Assembly: GCA_020638795.1 (NCBI GenBank)
Contig: JACKHW010000007.1
Location: 148,842-212,841 of the forward strand
Reading direction: 5' to 3'
Origin: Planctomycetota bacterium
GTDB taxonomy: Bacteria > Planctomycetota > UBA1135 > GCA-002748355
DNA length: 64,000 nt
A model generated the notes under the pieces. The model made no database searches. It was not told where the DNA came from and saw only the letters and a list, made by a program, of their open reading frames with translations. Shown here one piece after another: positions 43,157-52,319 of the stretch (positions are counted from its first letter, which is position 1; every line of letters begins with the position of its first letter). The translations under genes were made by a program, and so were the position numbers.

Positions 43157-44769
43157 CAACGTCCTCCGCGCCTGAAATCGATGCGCGCGACCCGGTGTAC
43201 GTGATCGATCTTCTCGAGATCGGCTACGGCCTCGGCATCGAGCGGACTGTCGACCGCGAGGAGCGCCATCGCTGCGGCACCCGAATCGCCACCGAGGGCC
43301 ACCTGCATGCTCGAGATGTTGATCCCGCGTTCGCCGAGGATCGACCCGATGCGCCCGATGACACCTGGCGCGTCGTCGTGGAACGTGAGAATCATGTCCG
43401 GCGATGGGTGCGCGTCGAGGCTCGCGTTCTCGAGTTCGAGGATCGTGAGTCCGCGCCGTCCGAGCAGCGTTCCGGTCGCACAGCGTGCTCGACCATCGAG
43501 CACGCACGTCACGCGCACGACGTCGACGAACGCGCCATCGACTTGGATCCGCTGGGTCTCGTGCGCTACACCGGAGCGAGTGGCGGCTGCACGCGCATTC
43601 ACGGCCGTGACGGTCTGCCTGGAACCCCGGAATGCCCCGACGAGTGCGGCAACGCCGAGCGACTCCTGATGGCGCCCGACGCGTTCGCCTTGCAAGTCGA
43701 GTCGTAGTGATTCGAGTGGACCCGGGAACGCCTGCGTGAGCAGCGTCGCGAGGCACGTCACGAGATCGAGCCACGGTGCGACTTCCTCGGCTTGGTCGGG
43801 CGGAATGCGCGGAACGTTGACGCCGTTGATGACAGTGCCGAACTCGAGGCAGCCTACGATCTGCTCCGCCATGTCGACGCCGATCTTCTTGGACGCCTCT
43901 TTCGTCGACGCACCGAGGTGCGGCGTGAGCACGAGGCGCTCCTGACGACGAAGTGGCGAATCGGCCGGCAAGGGCTCGACTTCGAACACGTCCAGCGCGG
44001 CTCCCGCGATCGTGCCGTTCTCGAGTGCTTCGCACAGCGCCGTCTCGTCGACGATGCCACCCCGCGCACAATCGACGAGGCGTGCAGTCGGTTTCATCTG
44101 TGCGAATGCGCGGGCATCGAAGAGATGGTGCGTCGCATCGAGCAGCGGAACGTGGACCGACACGAAGTCCGACTCGGCGAGCAATCGCTCGAACGGTACC
44201 AAGGTCACGCCCTCGGGTGCGCGATCTTTCGGAAGGTGCGGGTCGTAGGCGATCACGCGCATGGCGAGGCCTTGGCCCCGAGCCGCGACGATCGACCCGA
44301 TGCGTCCGAGACCGACGATCCCGAAGGTCTTGCCCGTGAGTTCGACACCGGTGAACTTGCTCTTCTCCCACTTGCCGGCGTGCATCGACTCGCTCGCGAA
44401 CGGGATGTTGCGTGCGAGTGAACACAAGAGCGCGATCGCGTGCTCGGCTGTCGTCGTCGCACCGGACTCGGGCGTGTTCATGACGGCAATACCACGTTCG
44501 GTGGCAGCATCGACATCGACGTTGTCGACCCCGATCCCCGCTCGACCGACGACGAGGAGGTCGGGCGCAGCCTCCAGAACTTCGCGCGAAACGGTCGTCG
44601 CGGACCGAACGATGAGCGCGTGCGTCCCCGGTAGCTCCGCGAGAAGCTGCTCCGGCGTCATCCCCTTGAAGACTCGGACCTCGGCCTTGTCGCGAAGAAT
44701 CTCCAGCCCATCTGGCGTGAGATCGTCCGCGACGAGGACGCGCCACGGCCTGCTGTCATCGCTCTCCAT
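43156..44769 (-). CDS. serA: D-3-phosphoglycerate dehydrogenase with ACT domain
   Basis: This 537-residue enzyme catalyses the first step of serine synthesis from 3-phosphoglycerate. It has the NAD fold motif TFGIVGLGRIGSIVAARG, the catalytic arginine in DCARGGIVDETAL, the Glu and His region DVFEVEPLP and VLTPHLGAST, then an ASB (allosteric substrate-binding) region and a C-terminal ACT domain (DMILTFHDDAPGVIGRIGSI). The long form with both domains resembles type I PHGDH of M. tuberculosis, which is serine-inhibited through ACT. The start at 44769 is preferred over the ATG two codons earlier because the AAGGGGG ribosome-binding site is better spaced. First gene of the serA / aminotransferase / clpX-like operon. 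Confidence 0.95.
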   Translation of the reverse strand: MESDDSRPWRVLVADDLTPDGLEILRDKAEVRVFKGMTPEQLLAELPGTHALIVRSATTVSREVLEAAPDLLVVGRAGIGVDNVDVDAATERGIAVMNTPESGATTTAEHAIALLCSLARNIPFASESMHAGKWEKSKFTGVELTGKTFGIVGLGRIGSIVAARGQGLAMRVIAYDPHLPKDRAPEGVTLVPFERLLAESDFVSVHVPLLDATHHLFDARAFAQMKPTARLVDCARGGIVDETALCEALENGTIAGAALDVFEVEPLPADSPLRRQERLVLTPHLGASTKEASKKIGVDMAEQIVGCLEFGTVINGVNVPRIPPDQAEEVAPWLDLVTCLATLLTQAFPGPLESLRLDLQGERVGRHQESLGVAALVGAFRGSRQTVTAVNARAAATRSGVAHETQRIQVDGAFVDVVRVTCVLDGRARCATGTLLGRRGLTILELENASLDAHPSPDMILTFHDDAPGVIGRIGSILGERGINISSMQVALGGDSGAAAMALLAVDSPLDAEAVADLEKIDHVHRVARIDFRRGGR

Positions 44770-44934
44770 CGCCATCCCCCTTCGTAGTTCTGGATCGGCT
44801 CGCGCGGCAGCGTAGCAGGGGCCACGCCCGAAACCCATGCGTCGACCGTACGCGTCGGTTTTCGGCACGGTTTTTCGCCGCGCACTTGCAACGGTGCCCA
44901 ACCAATCGAACGATTCCGTGGAAAGGGACGGATC

Positions 44935-45198
44935 TTGAAGGGCACGGACAATGAAACAGGACGACAGCGTCGCGCGCTGAACCTCGGCTGGATCGGGATG
45001 GTGCTCGTCGTCGGCGCGTTCGCGACGGCCAACCTCGGCATGATCGATCGCAGCGGTCTGTACTTCGGCGCGACCGCGCTCGGATCGGTCTTGTTGTGCG
45101 TCGCGAACTTCGCACGCGTCAACTACCCATCGCTAGCGCTCAACGCGATCTGGACATTGATCGCGATCGCTTCGCTGCTCGGAGCCTTCGCTCCATGA
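44935..45198 (+). CDS. Small membrane protein, three-segment type (copy 1)
   Basis: A protein of 87 residues with three hydrophobic segments: LGWIGMVLVVGAFATANLGM, YFGATALGSVLLCVANFA and LALNAIWTLIAIASLLGAF. The layout resembles the CBU_0592-like family of small inner-membrane proteins of unknown function. The stop overlaps the start of a second, similar gene (ATGA), and that paralogue has the same three-segment order, so the pair looks like a tandem duplication that may form a heterodimer. Divergent from serA, with 165 bases between. Confidence 0.72.
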   Translation: MKGTDNETGRQRRALNLGWIGMVLVVGAFATANLGMIDRSGLYFGATALGSVLLCVANFARVNYPSLALNAIWTLIAIASLLGAFAP

Positions 45199-45458
45199 GC
45201 GCCACCGATGCAAGACGACCGTCCGCGGCCATCGATGCACTCGGCTGGGCAGGGATGGTCGCCGTGACTGCGGCGTTCGGCCTCAACGCGGCAAAGGTAT
45301 TGGACGATGGCGCGTTCTACCAGGCTCTCAACGCCTTCGGCGCCCTGGCGCTCTTCGTGGTCTGCCTGCGCAAGCGCGACTGGCCGACGATGACGCTCGA
45401 AATCGTGTGGCTCGGCGTCTCGCTGTGGCGACTCGGCGCCCTGTGGCTTCTCACGTGA
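45195..45458 (+). CDS. Small membrane protein, three-segment type (copy 2)
   Basis: An 87-residue paralogue of the preceding gene, starting at 45195 (MSATDARRPSAAIDALGWAG). Segments: IDALGWAGMVAVTAAFGLNA, YQALNAFGALALFVVCLRK and MTLEIVWLGVSLWRLGALWL. The shared skeleton is LGW-G-M--V--AF-----, then Y----A-GA--L-V. Function is unknown. Its stop lies 17 bases from the end of the convergent SBBP-repeat protein gene. Confidence 0.72.
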   Translation: MSATDARRPSAAIDALGWAGMVAVTAAFGLNAAKVLDDGAFYQALNAFGALALFVVCLRKRDWPTMTLEIVWLGVSLWRLGALWLLT

Positions 45459-45475
45459 GTGCAGCAACGGTCCCG

Positions 45476-48001
45476 CTATTGCACGCGGATCTCGATCGCG
45501 GGTGAAGAAATCAGCGGCCCCCCGTTCTGGCAGTTCGTCGCACGCAAGAAGAACGCCTGCAACGCGAAGCGCAGACTCTGCGTCGGCAGTGGCAATGCGA
45601 TCTCGATGTGGCCGTTCGCGTCGCTCGCCATCGGAAACGTGAGGATCGGAAACAGCGGATCCAAGTACGCGACCGCACCCAGGATCGGCAGCCCCTTCGA
45701 CGTCGGAACTCCGAGCGCGAGGATGCCCGCCGTCGACGGTGGCAACCCACCAGTGATCATCGCGAAACTCGTGATGCCCTTCGCAGCGTTCTCGCTCGGT
45801 TCGAACGGCCATTCGTCCTTGCACGGCGACGACACACCAAAGCGCGTGCACGACGCGGGCAACAGGTCGAGGCGCGTCACCATTCCTTCCCCGGTGTTGC
45901 CACCGCGGGTCGTTTGGAAGGCACCCGTCGTCGTTTCGTAGTTGGTCGACGACGTCTCGCCAGCGATGGTCGCTTCTTGGTTGCGCACATCGAGCGCGTA
46001 GACGTACTCGTAGTCATTGCCGCCCACGTATGACGCGTAGACGAGTTCACGCGAGAACGGTCGCAACCACGGCGCAATCCGCACGACGACGCCATCGCCG
46101 CCGTTGGAACCGTTGCGCCCGATCGTCGACTTGTAGGCACCGGCCGTCACGGGGAAGTCGTTCGCGTAGGTCAGCCCCGCGACCGTCCACATCGATGCGG
46201 CATCCACGTCGAGATCCCACAAGAAGTCGTTGGCTCCACCGCCGACGTACGTGCCCCAAACGAGGCTCTTGAAGTCCTTCGCGACGTGCGCGACGTAGCC
46301 GTCGTAGTTCCCGGTCGGAACGCCTTGGAACGCGTTCGCCGTCGGGAGGTTGGCTGAGTCCGACCAACCGCAGACGGCAATCGATCCATCGCCGAGGAGC
46401 CGTATGGCATTGAGGCGATCGTCCGAGATTCCGCCGAGGTACGTCGCTCCGGTTCGGGACCCGAGCGCCTTGTCGAGTCCGAAGAGATACCCATCCGCAG
46501 CACCTCCAGCGAACGACGTCTGCAGCGCGCCCGTTGTCGTCGGCAAGAACGGACTCTGCGTCGTGATCGCCATCACGACATCGCCGGCCGGGGACACGTC
46601 GATCGACCAGAGATCATCGACGTTGAGTCCGCCGACCATCGTCGAGTGGAGAAGTCGATCCGTCGTTCCGTCGAGGACGAGCGCGAATGCGTCCCAGCTA
46701 CCGGCGAGCACGCGTTGATAGCTGTTCGCCGTGGTCGGGAAATTGACCGAGTTGGTGATCCCGCCGACATAGGCACGACCTGCCGCGTCGAATGCGATGC
46801 CGCGCGCGACCTCGCTCGCAGTGCCGCCGAAGTACGTCGAGAACCGTAGCTTTCCCTGATCCGTCCACCGTGTGATCACGGCATCCTGTACGTTTCCGCC
46901 GAGCGACTTCTGGATGGGTTGGAGCAACGGGAAGTTCGCCGATGCCGAATAGCCAGCCGCGTAGAGACTCGAATCGGGGGCCTTCGCCAACCGAATCAGA
47001 CTGTCTTCGCCGCCTCCGCCGATGTACGTGCACCACGCGAGCGTTTTGCCGTCGGGTGCGATACGCGCGAGAAAGCCGTCGAGCGCACCACCACCGAATC
47101 GCGGTTGTTGCGCGCCGCTCGTCACGTTGAAGAGAACGCTGTCCGTGAACCCGCACACGTAGGTCGTGCCATCAGGATCGACATGCAGGTCGAAGATCCC
47201 CTCGACACGGCCACTGCCACCGAAGTAGCTCGACCACACGAGTCCGGGGTCGACGACGACTTCGCCGCGCCACGCGGTGTCCTCGAGCACGAATCCGTAG
47301 CACTGCTCTCCGACGATCCGAAAACGAGCTCGCAACGGAACACGACGACCCCGCGCATCGATACCGAACGTGACCGGTGATGTGTGGCGCAAGATCGCTT
47401 CCTGCCCCTCACCTTCCGCGTGATCGTCGCGCACGTGGCACAGCAGCTCACCGTCCGCACTCGAGGTGAGTCGCGTCGCTCCCTCGACGCGGATCACGAG
47501 GCGTTCGAGCGATGCAGCATCGGCGACGCACACGTCGTACTCGAGCCGCCCGCGCTGCACACCCTCTCGGAACACGAGCGTGACCTCGTCCGACAAGTCC
47601 CATGTGAGACGTTCGTAGCAACGAAGGTCCTCGACCGAGCGCGTTCCCGAGTACACATGCATGCGGGTTGGCGATTGGACCTCACCTCGAATGCGGGCAC
47701 CGGCTGAATCGTCTGGACGATCCCTCCATCGCGGCACGAAGCGCAGGCGTGTCGCGGTTCCTGGCGCGCCGACCGACCACGACGAACCATCCCAATCCGC
47801 CCACAGATCGGACCGGCGCACACCGAAGCGCACGTGTTCCTCCCACTGGCCTCGATTCTCGAGGATTCGAAACGCGCTCAGCGCAGCGGGTGCCGGTCGC
47901 TCCACGAGGTGTCCGCTCGGAGTTGCGAGGTCTTGGGGACGGATCGTGGGTGCAACGCCAGGCCACGACAGGGCCGCCAGTACGAGACTGTGGAGCATCA
48001 T
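45476..48001 (-). CDS. Exported SBBP-repeat beta-propeller protein
   Basis: An 841-residue protein starting at 48001 (MMLHSLVLAALSWPGV). The region 45-240 begins FRILENRGQWEEHVRFGVRR, the domain that commonly precedes SBBP repeats. Then come SBBP blades: YFGGSGRVEGIFDLHVDPDG, VCGFTDSVLFNVTSG, YIGGGGEDSLIRLA, STYFGGTASEVARGIAFDAA, YVGGITNSVNFP, each with a G-G-T/S... x-DxxG pattern. The last ~95 residues form a separate beta domain (LTFPMASDANGHIEIALPLP) ending in SSPAIEIRVQ, like the ends of three other exported proteins in the window. Surface adhesion or binding is likely; no enzyme motif is seen. Confidence 0.8.
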   Translation of the reverse strand: MMLHSLVLAALSWPGVAPTIRPQDLATPSGHLVERPAPAALSAFRILENRGQWEEHVRFGVRRSDLWADWDGSSWSVGAPGTATRLRFVPRWRDRPDDSAGARIRGEVQSPTRMHVYSGTRSVEDLRCYERLTWDLSDEVTLVFREGVQRGRLEYDVCVADAASLERLVIRVEGATRLTSSADGELLCHVRDDHAEGEGQEAILRHTSPVTFGIDARGRRVPLRARFRIVGEQCYGFVLEDTAWRGEVVVDPGLVWSSYFGGSGRVEGIFDLHVDPDGTTYVCGFTDSVLFNVTSGAQQPRFGGGALDGFLARIAPDGKTLAWCTYIGGGGEDSLIRLAKAPDSSLYAAGYSASANFPLLQPIQKSLGGNVQDAVITRWTDQGKLRFSTYFGGTASEVARGIAFDAAGRAYVGGITNSVNFPTTANSYQRVLAGSWDAFALVLDGTTDRLLHSTMVGGLNVDDLWSIDVSPAGDVVMAITTQSPFLPTTTGALQTSFAGGAADGYLFGLDKALGSRTGATYLGGISDDRLNAIRLLGDGSIAVCGWSDSANLPTANAFQGVPTGNYDGYVAHVAKDFKSLVWGTYVGGGANDFLWDLDVDAASMWTVAGLTYANDFPVTAGAYKSTIGRNGSNGGDGVVVRIAPWLRPFSRELVYASYVGGNDYEYVYALDVRNQEATIAGETSSTNYETTTGAFQTTRGGNTGEGMVTRLDLLPASCTRFGVSSPCKDEWPFEPSENAAKGITSFAMITGGLPPSTAGILALGVPTSKGLPILGAVAYLDPLFPILTFPMASDANGHIEIALPLPTQSLRFALQAFFLRATNCQNGGPLISSPAIEIRVQ

Positions 48002-48262
48002 GGGTGGTCGTGATTCGTAGGTGCGGGACGATAACACGAACAGGGCAACTCCGCTCTATTCCCCGACTTGCGCGCGGTAACGCACGACGTGCGGTTCCCG
48101 TTGGCATCGGCCCGTCCGTCGATCCCAAATCTCCTGGACCTTTCACCGCAACGGCTTGCGTCGCATGGGCGTGGACAGGCTCGCGCTCTTGTGGAATCCT
48201 CGTTGCCCGCCATCGGCAGGTTGCCGGGCATTTCTCGTCACCCAGACACGGATCGAACCACG

Positions 48263-48676
48263 ATGAAGACTCTTCTTGCCTCGGCATTCGTCACCCTTAC
48301 GCTCTTCCTTGCTTCGTGCGGTGGCGCGAACGCCGGCGAATCCCTCCTCAAGACCGTCACGGACAAGGTCGGGGAGATCACGACCAAATTCACCGACATC
48401 AAGGACGAAGCCAGCGCCAAGACCGCTGTCAGCTTCGCCGAGTCGACCCTGCCCGCGGCAAAGACTGCCTTCGAGAACCTGAAGAAGCTGGGCGATGGCG
48501 CGGCGGCCCCCGAAGCGGTCAAGACGATGCTGTCGACCGCGACGAGCAAATTCGGCGACCTGAAGGCCATGCTGAGCGGCCTCGCCGCGAAGTTCGCGGA
48601 CAAGGCCGACATCGCCAAGGTCCTCACGGACAAGCTGCCGGCCCTCCTCAAGTTGCTCCCGAACATCGGCGGCTGA
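48263..48676 (+). CDS. Small lipoprotein, helical
   Basis: A 137-residue protein starting at 48263 (MKTLLASAFVTLTLFLASCG) with a classical lipobox (LASC, Cys 19). The mature part is very alanine- and lysine-rich and built of alternating helices (LLKTVTDKVGEITTKFTDIK, SFAESTLPAAKTAFENLKKL), with no cysteines and no known domain. It may form a small helical bundle attached to the membrane. It is followed by a strong hairpin that probably ends its transcript. Confidence 0.75.
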   Translation: MKTLLASAFVTLTLFLASCGGANAGESLLKTVTDKVGEITTKFTDIKDEASAKTAVSFAESTLPAAKTAFENLKKLGDGAAAPEAVKTMLSTATSKFGDLKAMLSGLAAKFADKADIAKVLTDKLPALLKLLPNIGG

Positions 48677-48735
48677 TCGAGGTCTCGACTTCGGTCGGGT
48701 GACGTCCCGCCGAACGTACGCGAGTACACTGAGCA

Positions 48736-48759
48736 ACGGACCGCGGTTTCGCGGTCCGT
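48736..48759 (+). terminator. Hairpin terminator after the small lipoprotein
   Basis: ACGGACCGCG and CGCGGTCCGT form a 10-bp GC-rich stem with a GTTT loop, followed by a weak T run (TTTGCAATT). It lies 59 bases after the lipoprotein stop and before a same-direction gene, the usual position of an intrinsic terminator. Confidence 0.75.
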
Positions 48760-48793
48760 TTGCAATTGTCCTCAGCGAGTCCTCTCTCGAGAG

Positions 48794-50512
48794 ATGCGAA
48801 CCGTGAACGAGACGCTTGGTAGGCCAACGAAGAGCACTCGCTCCGCAGCCCTGCGTTTCCTCGGCACCACCCTCGGCTTCGTGACCATCGTGGTCGGTGC
48901 CGGAGCCTTGTTCGGGCTCTTCGACAGGCAGGACGAAGCGACGACGCTCCCGAACGCGATCGAAGAGCACGTCGCGACCGAGGATGCTCCTCGCGGACCC
49001 GACGTCTCGGTGACAGTCGCGACGACGGGTCGCGTCCCGGACGGCGGACGCATCGGCTCCGATGCGAACCTCGAGGTCACGGTGATCGACGAGGCCTCGC
49101 ATCCACTCGCGAGCATCGCGCTCTCGCTGATACGCCTTTCGGGATCGACGCACGCCGAACGAATCGACGCGCAAACCGATGCGCAGGGAAGAGCGCGCTT
49201 CACGCCGCGCCACGGGCAGCATCTGCTCCGGATCAATCACGCCGGCAACGATGGTGCAACCGTGCGGCCCAGCAAGGAGCAGGCGGCCTACGGACTGACA
49301 TGGCCACCCCCCGTGTCGAGTGATCCGACTCTCGTCGTGGAACTGGGTCGCACCAATGCCGGTCTCGACGTCGTCGTGATCGACGCATCGGATCGCTTCG
49401 TCGACGGAGCGAGCATCCTCGTGCGACGTGCCGGCGAGGCGATGGAGCAGCGCTCAGGCGATCCGGCACACGCGGAGGCGATCGGAGCGCGGCCCTTCTC
49501 CGCTTCAACGACCTGCACGCGGGTCGCGAGCGAACGATATCGGATCCTCGATCCCGTCAGCTGCACGAGTTGTCACGTGCGACCGAAGCGTGGCGAACCG
49601 ATCGACGAACCGCCCGAAGACGACCTGTTCGTCACACACCGCTCGACGATGACCCCCATCGCACGCCCCCTCGACACCATCGCCGTGGGACTCACCGACC
49701 AGCGCGGCCTCGCGTCCTTCGGGAAACTACGACCCGGCGACGCGACCGTCGAGGTCGTGTGGCACGACGACGAAGTCGGACGACCACGCGCATTCGCCGA
49801 AACGAAGCAAATACGACTCGAACCGGGCGTCACGAAACGCGCAGTGCTTCGGGTCGTCGCGCCGATCCCCCTGCGCGCGACTGTCGACGGCTGCGACCTC
49901 AACACGACTCTCGTCTTCGAACCCTGCCTGCCCGATCAGGCCACCACCCGTCGCTACATGGATTGGACCGGACTCGACGAAGCGGCCGCCCGTTCGATCT
50001 TCGCGACGCAATCGCCTCGAAGCGTCACGGTGCGGATGGGCGAACAGATGGGCGACGGCAGTGGCACCTCCACCGTGCTGTGCGACTTCGGCGAAGTGGT
50101 CCTCAGACCTGGTCCGTGGTTCGTCCACGTAGCGCTCGATCCCCGCAGCGACGCGTGCCCGGCGAACGTCACTCGCCTCGATCTCGGCCCCGATCGCCCG
50201 ACCACGTGGCACGCTTCGATCCAGACGTCACCGCACGCGATGCGTGGTCGCATCGTCGACGCGGAGTCGAGCAGACCACTCTTCGGCGTCCGTGTCGTCG
50301 CACGCACGATGGACGGCTTCTTGCTCAAGTGCACCGAAACGGCGACGGATGGCAGCTACACGATCCGCGGCTTGCCCGCCGGTCCGCTACGCATTTGCGT
50401 GCATCGCACGTGGCAGCGACGCGTGTTGCCGCGCGTCCATCGCACGGACTTCGACGCTGCGTGCACGCAATACGCAGGCCCGACGTCGGGCGTCACTCAG
50501 GTTCTGCACTGA
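48794..50512 (+). CDS. Exported carboxypeptidase-regulatory-like protein with a single CXXCH
   Basis: A 572-residue protein with an N-terminal membrane segment (FLGTTLGFVTIVVGAGALFG). It holds Ig/carboxypeptidase-regulatory-like domains: NLEVTVIDEASHPLASIALS near the start and MRGRIVDAESSRPLFGVRVV with DGSYTIRGLPAGPLRICV near the end. In between, DPVSCTSCHVRPKRG shows one heme-c motif (about residue 257), unexpected in such a protein. It may be a chance CXXCH or a real heme site. No protease or catalytic motif is seen. Its last codons lie inside a tandem 18-bp duplication. Confidence 0.62.
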   Translation: MRTVNETLGRPTKSTRSAALRFLGTTLGFVTIVVGAGALFGLFDRQDEATTLPNAIEEHVATEDAPRGPDVSVTVATTGRVPDGGRIGSDANLEVTVIDEASHPLASIALSLIRLSGSTHAERIDAQTDAQGRARFTPRHGQHLLRINHAGNDGATVRPSKEQAAYGLTWPPPVSSDPTLVVELGRTNAGLDVVVIDASDRFVDGASILVRRAGEAMEQRSGDPAHAEAIGARPFSASTTCTRVASERYRILDPVSCTSCHVRPKRGEPIDEPPEDDLFVTHRSTMTPIARPLDTIAVGLTDQRGLASFGKLRPGDATVEVVWHDDEVGRPRAFAETKQIRLEPGVTKRAVLRVVAPIPLRATVDGCDLNTTLVFEPCLPDQATTRRYMDWTGLDEAAARSIFATQSPRSVTVRMGEQMGDGSGTSTVLCDFGEVVLRPGPWFVHVALDPRSDACPANVTRLDLGPDRPTTWHASIQTSPHAMRGRIVDAESSRPLFGVRVVARTMDGFLLKCTETATDGSYTIRGLPAGPLRICVHRTWQRRVLPRVHRTDFDAACTQYAGPTSGVTQVLH

Positions 50513-50533
50513 TGCCAGGTTCTGCACTGATGC
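50498..50533 (+). repeat. 18-bp tandem duplication at a gene end
   Basis: CAGGTTCTGCACTGATGC occurs twice in direct succession (50498-50515 and 50516-50533). The first copy encodes the last codons and stop of the CXXCH protein; the second is non-coding. It is a perfect recent duplication. Confidence 0.8.
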
Positions 50534-50551
50534 GGCGTTGATGCGGGGGAT

Positions 50552-51772
50552 TCACCCCGCGTGGACGCGGATGGTCTCGCCGACTTCACCGAGGATCTGC
50601 TGCAAGCGATCGAAGTCGGGATGCGCCATGCGCACCCAGGCATTGGCGAGATACCCGTTCTCGACGGGTTGCGTCGGGGTGCCCGGCGCTGGGAAGTGCG
50701 CATCGATCACGCAGTCCTCGTAGCGATCGAGGATCTCACGCCCGGAGTAGCCCTGGATGCGACCATCGCGTTCCGGTCGCAATGCAATCATGCCTGCTGC
50801 GAGTCGTCGGCTGCACCTCACGTCGGTCTTCCCGTGCACGATCGCCTTGGCCCACTCGAGGTAGCAATCGATGTCGTTCCCCTTCCCGTAGAAGTCCCAG
50901 ACGCGCACCCCGGGTGGACGACAACCGATCTCGGAGAACTTCAGACCCTTCGGCCCGAAGAACCACTCCATGTGCGTCGCTGCTGTCGTGATGCCGAGCG
51001 TGTCGATCACGCGTTTGCCGAGTTCGCGGACCTCCGCGTAGTCGGGCGCCGAGTCGAGACGGTTGGTGAGGACGATCTGGGGCGAGATCCAACGCGTGCG
51101 CATCGCCTCGAGCACGCCGGGAAAATAATGACACGCGAAGTCGTGGAGGATCTCGCCGTCGGCACAGATCGTGTCATAGAACCCCTCGTGACCTTCGATC
51201 CACTCTTCGATCCCGACTTGGGCACCGCGGCCCACGCCGCTCATTTCGAGCGCATGCACGAGTTCTTCTTCGTCGTTGCATCGATGCGTGCCCGACGCTC
51301 CCGCGGCGTCGCGCGGCTTGACGCAGACCGGGTAGCCGACAGACGCGGCGAACTCCTTGGCTTCGGCCATGTCCCCCGTGCCGATCGTCTGCGCGCAAGG
51401 GATGCCGGCCTCGCGAAGCGCCGCCTTCATCGCCGGTTTGTCGCGGCACAGGAACGCCGTCTGCTTGGAGATGCCCGGGATGTCACAAGCCTCCCGCACT
51501 GCGGCAGTCGGCTCGACATGCGCTTCGACCGTGCACTCGAGACGATCGACCCAGCCGCGCTGCTGACAACGGCGCACCGCATCGTAAAGGGCACCGCCGT
51601 CGACGACCGAGCGCACTTGTTCGTAGTGCGTCAAGTGTCGCCGCACGGTTTCGGGAAGCGCGGTGGCCGGCGACTCACCTATGCCGGTCACGGCGGCCCC
51701 GACCTGCGTCAAGGCCCTGACGAATTCGCGTTGGTTCGCGGGGAAAGCCGGTTCGACGAAGAGGACGTGCAC
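50552..51772 (-). CDS. ATP-grasp ligase (paralogue A)
   Basis: A 406-residue ATP-grasp enzyme. The N-terminal pre-ATP-grasp Rossmann region is MHVLFVEPAFPANQREFVRA; ATP-binding parts include RDKPAMKAALREAGIP, GYPVCVKPRDAAGASG (lysine and glycine loop) and VGIEEWIEGHEGFYD. A late block THMEWFFGPKGLKFSEIGCRP carries the metal-binding acidic and arginine residues. It is clearly related to the genes at 54706 and 55955: all three share RDK-x-x-MK and THMEWF. Members form amide or peptide bonds by acyl-phosphate. It lies on the opposite strand of the main cluster, next to a DUF1648-like gene. Confidence 0.88.
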   Translation of the reverse strand: MHVLFVEPAFPANQREFVRALTQVGAAVTGIGESPATALPETVRRHLTHYEQVRSVVDGGALYDAVRRCQQRGWVDRLECTVEAHVEPTAAVREACDIPGISKQTAFLCRDKPAMKAALREAGIPCAQTIGTGDMAEAKEFAASVGYPVCVKPRDAAGASGTHRCNDEEELVHALEMSGVGRGAQVGIEEWIEGHEGFYDTICADGEILHDFACHYFPGVLEAMRTRWISPQIVLTNRLDSAPDYAEVRELGKRVIDTLGITTAATHMEWFFGPKGLKFSEIGCRPPGVRVWDFYGKGNDIDCYLEWAKAIVHGKTDVRCSRRLAAGMIALRPERDGRIQGYSGREILDRYEDCVIDAHFPAPGTPTQPVENGYLANAWVRMAHPDFDRLQQILGEVGETIRVHAG

Positions 51773-51818
51773 GCGCCATAGCCTACCAGGCGATCGCGAA
51801 AACGTTATCGTCGCAGCC

Positions 51819-52319
51819 GTGAAGCGCGCGTTCCTCCTGCTGGCTCCCTACGCCCTCGTCGTCGGACACCTGCTGTGGTCCTGGAACGACCTGCGGGATC
51901 CGGTCGCGACGCGCTTCGACATGGCCGGCAACGCGGTCGACACGATGGGGCGCGATGCGTTCGTCCTGACGATGACCTCGGTCGCGACGTTCTTGCTCGT
52001 GACGTTCGCCGGCATCTCGTGGCTGATCCCCAAGATGCCGGTTTCGCTGATCAATCTGCCGCACAAGGACTACTGGTTGCACCCGAGCAGGCGGGACGCG
52101 ACGTTCGATGCGATCCAGAACAGCATGACGCTGTACCTCTTCGTCACGATGGCGCTGCTGCTAGTCCTCGACATCGAGATCGTGCGCAACAATGTCCATA
52201 CGAGCGAAGCGCGGCTCTCGCCATGGCTCGTCCTCGGCACCTACCTCGCCGCCATCACGGTCTTGACCGTGCGCTTCGTGCTCCGCTTCCGACGGCCAGC
52301 CGTCATGGATCCGGATTGA
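51819..52319 (+). CDS. DUF1648-like membrane protein
   Basis: A 166-residue protein starting at a GTG at 51819 (VKRAFLLLAPYALVVGHLLW). Hydrophobic segments: LLLAPYALVVGHLL, VLTMTSVATFLLVTFAGISW, YLFVTMALLLVLDI and LVLGTYLAAITVLTVRF. The first loop, WNDLRDPVATRFDMAGNAVD, is the DUF1648 signature (DxxPxHFDxxGxxD-like). Function unknown; relatives are small membrane proteins, some linked to sensing. The 3' end overlaps the convergent CDF gene by 17 bases. Divergent from ATP-grasp paralogue A. Confidence 0.8.
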   Translation: MKRAFLLLAPYALVVGHLLWSWNDLRDPVATRFDMAGNAVDTMGRDAFVLTMTSVATFLLVTFAGISWLIPKMPVSLINLPHKDYWLHPSRRDATFDAIQNSMTLYLFVTMALLLVLDIEIVRNNVHTSEARLSPWLVLGTYLAAITVLTVRFVLRFRRPAVMDPD

